Assembly: GCA_036338025.1 (NCBI GenBank)
Contig: JAYZDB010000172.1
Span: forward strand, 1-6,900
DNA: 6,900 nt
Source of the DNA: JAYZDB01 sp036338025
GTDB lineage: Bacteria > Planctomycetota > UBA1135 > UBA2386
Direction: 5' to 3'
A program made the position numbers and the translations under genes. Shown here one piece after another: positions 1-6,896 of the stretch (positions are counted from its first letter, which is position 1; each line of letters begins with the position of its first letter). Below the pieces are notes generated by a model. The model made no database searches and was not told the origin of the DNA. It saw only the letters and a program-made list of their open reading frames with translations.

Positions 1-1137
1 ATCGAGGTGTCGTTTCCTCAGGGAGTTGCCCTTACCCCATCGGAGCTCCAAGGGTTTCTGTTGGGCGACCTCAAAGGTCAGGTAGTCATTGGTATCGAAG
101 GACTCGCCCTTGCTAGTGCCCTGTCCAAGGACTTTCTTGTCCGCCGGATCGAATAGCTGCACCGGAACCGTCACCCGTTCGCCCCCTGGCTTGCTGCGGA
201 CACAGATCATGAGTCGACTGATTGGAGCCTTGGCCGTGACGGTGGGTGCCTTGGCATATCGACTGGTCACGTTGACCGCGTACACCGATCGATCTTTGTC
301 AGCCCACACCATGGGAAACAGTGTGCCGGTGTGCTTGTAACTCACCGCGTAGATCGAGTGCAGCGGATCGTCAGCTCTGGCAAGCGCGGCATCAGATCGG
401 AACCAGGCGTGATCAAGTCCTTCACGGCTCGGCTCACACGCGCCGACGAAATGCCAGCCCCGATCCCATATCTCCACCCAGGTGTGGTTGCCGCGCTTGT
501 TCGGCCAGTTGGGAATCCCGACGAGGCGCGCGGGCACGCCTACTGATCGGCAGGCGTCTGCCAGCAAAATAGACAGTCCGGTGCAGCTCGCCATCCCGAT
601 CTCCATACTCTCGGCCGGACTCTGGTCCGCACGCCGACGCTTGGTCGAATATTTGACCTTGACCATGCCGAAGATCCTCTTGTTCAGGATCAGTGCGGCT
701 TCCCCGCAGGTCTTCGCCTTCCTGACTAGTGGTAGAAACCGATCCTGAAATTCCTGCCGCCACGACTCACGGGTCTCGCTGACATTAGCGTACGGCAGGA
801 CGTCGTTCAGGTAGATCTCGGTCGGCACCTGCTTGCCGAACAGGGTCTTGTCTCGCACCTTCATTGCGAGGGACACCTCCTTTAGCAGGAACCCCGCCTG
901 CAGTTTCCGCAAATCACGGGTCGGCATGTACCGCACCAGGAACTCCATTGCTGGCCGCTGCGACACGGGTGCCTTCAAGAGCGCCCGTTCGATCTGAGCC
1001 CGATTCTTCCCAGCACGCTGCAGGCTCGCTTGGATGCTCTTGGGCCACTGAACCTTCACGGTCTGGGCATGCAGCAAGCTTGCGAGGCAGAGAACAGCGG
1101 CAAGGCCAAGGAGCAGGACTGATGGAGGACGCATCAT
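1..1137 (-). CDS. Secreted transglutaminase-like (transglutaminase core) protein, 3' end cut by window edge
   Basis: The minus-strand frame is open from an ATG at 1137-1135 to the window edge (379 codons, no stop), so the C-terminus is missing. A second ATG follows directly, so either may be the start. Residues 1 to about 25 form a signal peptide (hydrophobic LLLGLAAVL, cleavage near HAQ), suggesting a periplasmic or surface protein. Residues 26-140 are a helical region including the stretches FLVRYMP and LNDVLPYA. The papain-like transglutaminase core follows: nucleophile Cys185 in ASCTGLS, His218 in NHTWVE, and a GWHFVGACEP segment in which Glu235 sits where the triad Asp is usual. From about residue 290 the sequence looks like a beta-rich accessory domain. 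The family cleaves or cross-links peptide amide bonds; the substrate here is unknown. I recognise the overall architecture from planctomycete and Bacteroidetes proteins annotated only as transglutaminase-domain proteins. It is divergent to the serine hydrolase gene. No Shine-Dalgarno sequence is evident. Family assignment is firm; activity is inferred. Confidence 0.93.
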   Translation of the reverse strand, partial: MMRPPSVLLLGLAAVLCLASLLHAQTVKVQWPKSIQASLQRAGKNRAQIERALLKAPVSQRPAMEFLVRYMPTRDLRKLQAGFLLKEVSLAMKVRDKTLFGKQVPTEIYLNDVLPYANVSETRESWRQEFQDRFLPLVRKAKTCGEAALILNKRIFGMVKVKYSTKRRRADQSPAESMEIGMASCTGLSILLADACRSVGVPARLVGIPNWPNKRGNHTWVEIWDRGWHFVGACEPSREGLDHAWFRSDAALARADDPLHSIYAVSYKHTGTLFPMVWADKDRSVYAVNVTSRYAKAPTVTAKAPISRLMICVRSKPGGERVTVPVQLFDPADKKVLGQGTSKGESFDTNDYLTFEVAQQKPLELRWGKGNSLRKRHLD

Positions 1138-1294
1138 GAAAAATGGTGGTTGGTTGGTCGGACCGATGCTGGAACCCTACGGGAATTCGCACGATGCGGA
1201 AGGGGCGACTGGGGATCGAATACGATTCATAGGTCCGCCGCAGGCAGGATTCGGGTCGCAGTACCCACGCAGAATGGTACTGTTTAGGCTGCCC
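1138..1294. promoter_or_regulatory. Divergent intergenic region between transglutaminase and serine hydrolase genes
   Basis: These roughly 157 bases separate two genes read in opposite directions, so any promoters of both must lie here or inside the opposite gene. I see no convincing -35/-10 pair on either strand. The closest A+T-rich patch is around 1217-1232 (GAATACGATTCATAG), which gives weak 4-of-6 matches to TATAAT on each strand (TACGAT plus, TATGAA minus). A GG-repeat tract lies at 1145-1157. The plus frame is open across this region back to an ATG at 1136, but the encoded residues do not look like a protein N-terminus. Assignment as regulatory is by position only. Confidence 0.4.
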
Positions 1295-2704
1295 ATGAAA
1301 TCCAACCTGGTATGGCTTGCTCTCCTCCTCAGCCTACCGGCGTCGCTGCTGGCTCAGCCTGCTCCGCGAACCAACCTCCGGGCGCTGGATGCGTTGTTCG
1401 CAGAACACGTCCGCTCGAAGAAGCTACCGGGGTTGTCGGTAGGCATTATTGAGGGAGGACGCCTGGTCTTCGCCAAGGGGTATGGCAAGCGTTCGTTGCA
1501 GGATGACCTTCCTGTCAAAACCGACACGCGCTTTGCGATCGGTTCAGTGACCAAACAGTTCACCTGCGCCTGTGCCCTGATGCTCTGCGAACTGGGCAAG
1601 TTGTCGGTGTACGACCCGGTCGCGAAGTTTTACCCCGACCTGAAGCGAGCCAAGGACATCCAGATCCTGGATCTGATGAACCACACCTCGGGATACCCCG
1701 ACTACTATCCACTCGACTTTGTGGATCGTCGGATGGCCCAAGCGATCAAGGCCGATGACCTGATCCGGAAATACGCCGGTGGGGAGGTACGCTTGGATTT
1801 CGAACCTGGCACCGCCTACTCCTACAGCAACACCGGCTACATCCTGCTAGGGCGCATTATCGAGAAGGTATCCGGTCAGCCATTCGGGACCTTTTTGCAG
1901 CAGAAGATCTTCGATCCAATCGGTATGGCGGACACGCTGTACGACCCGGATCCAAGTAGCGACGGGATCGCAAAGGGCTACACGACTTTTGCGCTGGGTC
2001 CACCTGAAGCAAACATACCCGAGGGCAAAGGCTGGGTCGGTGCGGCGGGTGGCATCTACTCGACGCCGACAGATCTAGCCAAGTGGGACATCGCCCTGCT
2101 CAACGGCAAGGTAGTCAATCGGGCATCTTGGTCCCTGATGACCAGCCGGCGACGCTTGCGGAACGGCAGCCTGTCGAACTATGGCTGCGGCCTGGGAGTC
2201 GGCAACCGCTCCAACCGAGAGCTACTATCCCACAGCGGAGCGATCAACGGATTTGCGGCCTGGAATGGGCTGATCCCATCGATGGGGGCTGGCGTCATCC
2301 TGTTTTGTAACCGAGACGGCGGCCTCGTCGGCCTGTCTGATCCGGTGCTCAAGATCATCCTGCAGACATCACCGCAAGCACAGTCGAGTAGGGTGCCCGA
2401 AGTTGCCGGAGACGATATCGAGACCAGCGTACGAGTCGTATTCCAGATGTTGCAGAGGGGCAAGGTCACCCGAACCTTGTTCACGCCGGACTTCAACGAT
2501 TACCTGACTGATGAGCGCATTGCCGCTGCTGCGCGGCGTCTATCCAAGTACGGACCGCCCGGGCGTCTTGTGCTACTGATGCAGCGAGAGCGTGGTGGGA
2601 TGGCGGTCACCCGAACCCGCATGCACTTTGGCAAACAGAGCCTCAGCGTTCTGATGTACCGCCATTCCAGTGGCCTGATCGCGCAATTCTTCGTCAGGCC
2701 CTGA
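1295..2704 (+). CDS. Secreted serine hydrolase, beta-lactamase class C / PBP-like family
   Basis: I chose the ATG at 1295 (469 aa) because MKSNLVWLALLLSLPASLLAQ is a clean signal peptide. An ATG at 1274 adds seven residues. An ATG at 1136 would add a non-signal-like leader and overlap the divergent gene. The mature protein has the three active-site motifs of the family: SVTK (Ser84 nucleophile, Lys87), YSN (Tyr177, Asn179) and HSG (His313 to Gly315) in place of the KTG box. Supporting segments are LMNHTSGYPDY, PGTAYSYSNTGY and GGIYSTPTDLAKW. Such enzymes form an acyl-serine intermediate and act as D-aminopeptidases, carboxypeptidases, esterases or, less often, beta-lactamases; the substrate cannot be read from sequence. 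The catalytic domain ends near residue 365. About 100 more residues (370-469) form a separate C-terminal region I cannot name, with TRTLFTPDFNDYLTDE near its start. Cys91, Cys93 and Cys98 crowd the helix after SxxK. Antibiotic resistance is not implied. Confidence 0.93.
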   Translation: MKSNLVWLALLLSLPASLLAQPAPRTNLRALDALFAEHVRSKKLPGLSVGIIEGGRLVFAKGYGKRSLQDDLPVKTDTRFAIGSVTKQFTCACALMLCELGKLSVYDPVAKFYPDLKRAKDIQILDLMNHTSGYPDYYPLDFVDRRMAQAIKADDLIRKYAGGEVRLDFEPGTAYSYSNTGYILLGRIIEKVSGQPFGTFLQQKIFDPIGMADTLYDPDPSSDGIAKGYTTFALGPPEANIPEGKGWVGAAGGIYSTPTDLAKWDIALLNGKVVNRASWSLMTSRRRLRNGSLSNYGCGLGVGNRSNRELLSHSGAINGFAAWNGLIPSMGAGVILFCNRDGGLVGLSDPVLKIILQTSPQAQSSRVPEVAGDDIETSVRVVFQMLQRGKVTRTLFTPDFNDYLTDERIAAAARRLSKYGPPGRLVLLMQRERGGMAVTRTRMHFGKQSLSVLMYRHSSGLIAQFFVRP

Positions 2705-2837
2705 CCCGCCAAACAGCCTGGCCAAGTGTCCGCAGGGTTTTGCAGGATCCTGGGCGCCACGAGAGGCGGATTCGATACACTCGGGCCGTGTCGCACCCCC
2801 TTTCCAATTCCCCCCAGGGTCTGGTGTCGTAGAAGCT
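2705..2837. other. Intergenic spacer between serine hydrolase and propeller protein genes
   Basis: This 133-base gap lies between two co-directional genes. I find no stem-loop followed by a T-run that would make an intrinsic terminator. A perfect 10-base palindrome (CAGGATCCTG, 2743-2752) is present but too short to read as one. A possible -10 element for the downstream gene is TACACT at 2776-2781 (4 of 6 to TATAAT, about 56 bases before the start codon), but no good -35 hexamer sits 16-18 bases upstream. The region just before ATG 2838 has only a weak AGAAG, not a strong ribosome binding site. Co-transcription with the upstream gene and a separate promoter are both possible. Confidence 0.35.
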
Positions 2838-5800
2838 ATGAAGGACCTCGCAATCGACCGCGCAGTAAGCGTGGCATCATCCATCTCCTGCCAGACGCTC
2901 GTAATCCTGGCAGCGCTCGTGCAATCCGCTCCCGCCCAGTCCGCCGTCAAGACTTCGGATTGGCCGACCTACATGCACGACAACAGTCGGGCTGGGGGAA
3001 CCGCTGCAAAGGTCAAACTACCGCTCTCACAGCGTTGGACGATCTCCTCGGCGAGACCACCGAAACGAGCATGGCCCGGACCCGGTGGTAAGGTCATCGA
3101 GAAGTTGCACCTCGTGCATCGCGTGCGGTTCGACGACGTGTTCCACGTAGCTATCGTCGGCAAACGTGTGTTCTACGGATCGTCTGTAGACAACCGGATC
3201 TGCTGTATCGATCTCAAGGATGGAACGGAGATATGGAGTTTTGTCACTGGCGCACCGGTGCGGCTTGCTCCCACGGTATTCAACGACCGGGTCTTTATCG
3301 GTTCCGATGACGGCTTCGCCTATTGTCTCGATGCGGCGGGAGGCAAACTGATCTGGAAGGTACGTGCAGGACCGGCAGATGAACGGATCCTGGCACGTGG
3401 CCGTATGGTTTCACGATGGCCGGTCCGCACCGGCGTCTTGATTGACGACGGTATCGCCTACTTTGGTGCCGGGACCTTTCCCCATGAGACCGTGTTCCTC
3501 TACGCGGTCAATGCCAAGGACGGCAAGGTCTTGTGGTGTAACGACGAGATCAGCCAGCGCGATGCGGGGCGAAACGACCTCACTCCGCAAGGCTACCTGC
3601 TGGCCACCGACAATCTCCTCTTCGTACCTTCGGGTCGTACCTTTCCGGCGGCGATCAACAAGAAGACCGGCAAGCTGGTGCATAAACAGAAGAGTGGTGG
3701 CAAGCAGGTCGGGGGCTCCCAGGCCTTGCTGGCTGGCGACAAGATCCTGTCAGTCGGCGAACATCACATCCTGGCACTCAACCAGAAGAAGGGTGACATC
3801 ATCAGCAAGCTGAGCGGCAAGCAGATGACCCTGGTCGGCGACCTCGCCTATATCGCCGCCGACGGCGAAATCCTCGCGGTAGATCGTAAGCGCTATGTCG
3901 AGGCCAACCGTCCGAAGGACCCTCGGGCCAAGTCTGCGGCAGCCCTCCGCAAGACCCTCGTCGAGCATGCCTACCTGAAACACTTGAAGTCGTACCAGTC
4001 CGCCCAGCGCAAGAAGCAGACTTCAAAGAAGAAACTCAAAGAGCTGCGCAAGAAGATCGAGGACAAACGCACCGCCGACTTTGAGAAGAAGGCGGAGCTT
4101 GCGGAGTTGGTGGGCATTCTGTGGCGAGCTCCCTGTCGGCATGAGTCAACCCTGATCCTCGCTGGGGAGACCCTGGTCGTTGGGGGTGAGGGTGAAGTCG
4201 TTGCCCTGGATGCTTCAACAGGCAAGCGCCAGTGGAATTCCTCCGTGGACGGTGACGCGCGAGGTCTCGCGGCCGTCGATGGACACCTCGTGGTAAGCAC
4301 GACTGCTGGGAAGATCTACGCATTTGCAGACGCGAAACAAAAGCGCACCGTGTCGTCACCTTCGCGCCCGGCCTCCACCACACCGTTTCCGGGTGACGAG
4401 TCTGTTGATCGCTACAGGAAATCAGCAGCCGAGATACTCGAACGCAGTGGGGTCACCCGTGGCTTCTGCCTGGTGCTCGGCGGAGATCAAGGCCGACTCG
4501 CGTACGAATTAGCTCGGCAATCCGATTTGATGATCTTCTGTGCGGAGCCTGATCCGACCAAGGTTCGCGCGGCACGGCGTGCCTTGGTACCGACCGGGCT
4601 GTATGGAAACCGCATCACGGTGGATCACCTGGACCTTTCGGTCCTGCCGTATCCCAGTTACTTCGCCAACCTGGTGGTTTGCGACGGTGGGGTGCCAGGG
4701 GGTGCCGTGCAGGGCGACCCAGTGCAGGTTGCGCGCTGCGTCAAACCTCACGGCGGAGTCATCTGCCTGCCCTGGTCTTCAACATTGTCGGCCACTGATG
4801 TGAACCATGCTGCATGGCTCAACAAGACGGGGTTGGAGGCGCAGGGCGGTGTCGTTGCCAAGGAGGACGGCTGGATCACCTTGCAAAGGGTGGCGCTTCC
4901 CGGGGCCGCGTCCTGGACCCATCAGTACGGCAATCCCGGCGCCAGTTCGAGCATTGCGGATCAACGAGTTCGCAACGGACTCAGCGTGCTGTGGTACGGC
5001 GATCCAGGCCCCAGCGCCATGCTCAACAGGCATCAAGGAGCGGCTTCGCCCCTGGCATCCTCTGGTCGCCTGTTCGTTCAAGGCGACGAAACTGTCCAGG
5101 CCTACGACGCCTACAATGGTCTGAAGCTCTGGGAACGAGCCAACCCTGGAGCGGTGCGCACCGGTGTGTTCCGCAACTTCGAGCCGGGTAATCTGGTCGC
5201 AGACGCAGTCAGCCTGTTCGTGGTGGTCGGAGATCATTGCCTGCGTCTCGATGGCGCGACGGGCAAGCTATTGCACACCTACGTCATCCCTGACCCGGAT
5301 GCCAAGTCGGGCAGAACTTGGGGATACGTATCCGTGCACGCTGGTCGCTTGTTTGGCACCAGCACCCTCCGGAAGTTGATTCCGGAAGCCAGCCGACGAC
5401 GTGGTCAACCCGCCAGCAAGGTGGCAACTGACAAGCTGTTCGCCTTTGATATCGAGAGCGGTCGGAGGCTGTGGGAACACGCGGGCAAGAGCATCTCACA
5501 CAATGCAATTGCGGTGGCTGGCAGTCGAGTCTACTTCATCGACAGCACTTTGACGACGGAACAGCGCCAGCAACTGCTGCAGCAAGACAAGTCCGAATTG
5601 GCCAGCCTGACCGGCGCCGCTCGCAAACTCGCCGAGGACCGGATCAAACGAATGGACGCCAGGTTGGCCGCGGCCGTCGACGTCAAGACTGGCAAGCGAG
5701 TCTGGACCCAACCCATTGATGTCACAGATTGCACAAACGTAGGAATCGGCGCCGGGGAACTCACCTTGATGGTGCAGGAGGAACACATCGTCCTTGGTGG

Positions 5801-6896
5801 CGCCAACGCCAACGGCCACTACTGGAACCAGTTCTTGAAAGGTGACTTCAAGCGCCGGCGGTTGGTAGTCCTGGCAGCGGATGACGGTCACAAGGTATGG
5901 GCTCGGGACGCAAACTACCGCCACCGCCCGATCATTCTCGGTCGAGAGATTATTGCGGAACCCTGGTCGTTTGATCTCGAGACCGGGATTCAACGTACAC
6001 GGATTCACCCGCTGACCGGCGAAGCGAGTCCGTGGATGTTTGCGCGGCCGGGCCATCACTGTGGGGCCATCGCAGCGACACCAGGCATGCTGTTGTTCCG
6101 ATCTAAATTTACCGCCTACTATGATCTGGGAGCCGACAGCGGTACCCGTCACTTCGCCGGACACCGGCTTGGCTGTTGGATCAATGCAATACCGGCGGAC
6201 GGACTGGTCTTGGTCCCGGAAGCCAGCGCCGGTTGTGCCTGCCTGTTTTCGCTGACCTCTACAATCGTGTTTGAACCACGTCGAGAGCGTCAAGTGTGGG
6301 GCGTCTACGGTGCATCTGGCGCAGCAACACCGATCCGCCACATGGCCTTGAATCTCGGTGGTCCTGGCGACCGTCGCGATTCCCACGGCAAGCTGTGGCT
6401 GGGTTACCCACGACCTTCCTCTCGACGCGGGATCGACCTGCCGCTGAAGCTAGGCGAGAAGTTCACCGACAAAGGCGAGTTCTACGCCCACAACAGCAAC
6501 TCCGTATCCTTATCGGACGAGGCCGGGTCCTGGATCTATGCTTCCGGTGCATCCGGTTTGATGCGTTGCACCCTGGCCTTGATCAGCGAGGAAGAAGATC
6601 CGGCAACTTACACGGTGAAGCTATACTTCGTGTCTAGCGACCGGCAGGGACGCAAACCTCGGGTGTTTGACATTCGACTACAAGAGGCCACTGTGCTGAA
6701 GGCACTCGATCTCCAAGCGGCAGCTGGCGGACCCAACAAGACTGTCGTCAAGGAATTTTCCAACGTCGCGGTCAGCAAGGGATTGAAGATCGAATTGGTA
6801 CCCCGGACGCGACAACCCGCGTCACGACAAGCTCCACGCCTATGTGGCATCGAAGTCCTCCGCACCGGGTCCAAGGAAATCCTCCAACAACGCTGA
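2838..6896 (+). CDS. Large exported PQQ-type beta-propeller protein with embedded SAM-methyltransferase-like domain and malectin-like C-terminus
   Basis: This 1352-aa frame is complete (TGA at 6894-6896). Residues 1 to about 34 resemble a signal peptide (LVILAALVQ, cleavage near APAQ) without a lipobox. A first PQQ-like propeller opens with DWPTYMHDN (41-49) and has blade motifs of the G-K-x-x-W type ending at Trp133, Trp173, Trp233 and Trp466. A Lys-rich helical segment (about 365-427) interrupts it. Residues 526-688 are a Rossmann-type class I methyltransferase-like domain: glycine loop LGGDQG (547-552), acidic CAEPD, then VDHLDL and NLVVCDGG. A second propeller starts at SWTHQYGN (Trp693) with blade tryptophans 765, 879, 956 and 1021. 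It contains a second helical insertion (905-945) and a four-Cys region (Cys1075, 1113, 1133, 1135). Residues 1197-1352 resemble a malectin carbohydrate-binding domain (YTVKLYF, RVFDIRL, CGIEVL). The propeller fold is shared by BamB and quinoprotein dehydrogenases; I see no proof of bound PQQ. The function is unknown; an envelope scaffold, sensor or oxidoreductase are all conceivable. The architecture resembles large planctomycete proteins annotated only as PQQ-binding-like. Confidence 0.92.
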   Translation: MKDLAIDRAVSVASSISCQTLVILAALVQSAPAQSAVKTSDWPTYMHDNSRAGGTAAKVKLPLSQRWTISSARPPKRAWPGPGGKVIEKLHLVHRVRFDDVFHVAIVGKRVFYGSSVDNRICCIDLKDGTEIWSFVTGAPVRLAPTVFNDRVFIGSDDGFAYCLDAAGGKLIWKVRAGPADERILARGRMVSRWPVRTGVLIDDGIAYFGAGTFPHETVFLYAVNAKDGKVLWCNDEISQRDAGRNDLTPQGYLLATDNLLFVPSGRTFPAAINKKTGKLVHKQKSGGKQVGGSQALLAGDKILSVGEHHILALNQKKGDIISKLSGKQMTLVGDLAYIAADGEILAVDRKRYVEANRPKDPRAKSAAALRKTLVEHAYLKHLKSYQSAQRKKQTSKKKLKELRKKIEDKRTADFEKKAELAELVGILWRAPCRHESTLILAGETLVVGGEGEVVALDASTGKRQWNSSVDGDARGLAAVDGHLVVSTTAGKIYAFADAKQKRTVSSPSRPASTTPFPGDESVDRYRKSAAEILERSGVTRGFCLVLGGDQGRLAYELARQSDLMIFCAEPDPTKVRAARRALVPTGLYGNRITVDHLDLSVLPYPSYFANLVVCDGGVPGGAVQGDPVQVARCVKPHGGVICLPWSSTLSATDVNHAAWLNKTGLEAQGGVVAKEDGWITLQRVALPGAASWTHQYGNPGASSSIADQRVRNGLSVLWYGDPGPSAMLNRHQGAASPLASSGRLFVQGDETVQAYDAYNGLKLWERANPGAVRTGVFRNFEPGNLVADAVSLFVVVGDHCLRLDGATGKLLHTYVIPDPDAKSGRTWGYVSVHAGRLFGTSTLRKLIPEASRRRGQPASKVATDKLFAFDIESGRRLWEHAGKSISHNAIAVAGSRVYFIDSTLTTEQRQQLLQQDKSELASLTGAARKLAEDRIKRMDARLAAAVDVKTGKRVWTQPIDVTDCTNVGIGAGELTLMVQEEHIVLGGANANGHYWNQFLKGDFKRRRLVVLAADDGHKVWARDANYRHRPIILGREIIAEPWSFDLETGIQRTRIHPLTGEASPWMFARPGHHCGAIAATPGMLLFRSKFTAYYDLGADSGTRHFAGHRLGCWINAIPADGLVLVPEASAGCACLFSLTSTIVFEPRRERQVWGVYGASGAATPIRHMALNLGGPGDRRDSHGKLWLGYPRPSSRRGIDLPLKLGEKFTDKGEFYAHNSNSVSLSDEAGSWIYASGASGLMRCTLALISEEEDPATYTVKLYFVSSDRQGRKPRVFDIRLQEATVLKALDLQAAAGGPNKTVVKEFSNVAVSKGLKIELVPRTRQPASRQAPRLCGIEVLRTGSKEILQQR

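Noticed and set aside
1217..1232. Small inverted repeat GAAT-ACG-ATTC in the divergent region
   Set aside because: The arms are only 4 bases long; chance is the simplest explanation. It is mentioned only as the most A+T-rich patch.
1136..1294. Extended N-terminus of the serine hydrolase starting at ATG 1136
   Set aside because: It would overlap the start codon of the divergent transglutaminase gene and place about 53 non-hydrophobic residues before a clear signal peptide. A start at 1295 (or 1274) is more sensible.
1295..2704. Calling the serine hydrolase an antibiotic-resistance beta-lactamase
   Set aside because: The SxxK/YxN/HxG motifs are shared by many peptidases and esterases, and the HSG third motif and extra C-terminal region do not single out a true beta-lactamase.
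2743..2752. Perfect 10-base palindrome CAGGATCCTG in the spacer
   Set aside because: It is too short and without a following T-run for a terminator, and single in the region, so it is not supported as an operator.
2838..2940. Lipoprotein signal at the N-terminus of the propeller protein (Cys18)
   Set aside because: The residues before Cys18 (SIS) do not match a lipobox and the hydrophobic stretch follows rather than precedes the Cys. A type I signal peptide fits better.
4779..5237. Minus-strand open frame of 152 codons
   Set aside because: It is opposite the junction of the methyltransferase-like domain and second propeller, with no motifs; treated as a shadow.
5496..6386. Long open frame of 296 codons on the minus strand inside the propeller gene
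   Set aside because: It lies fully opposite the well-supported propeller domain, has low-complexity, Arg/Gly-rich composition and no recognisable motif. It is an antisense shadow of GC-rich coding DNA.
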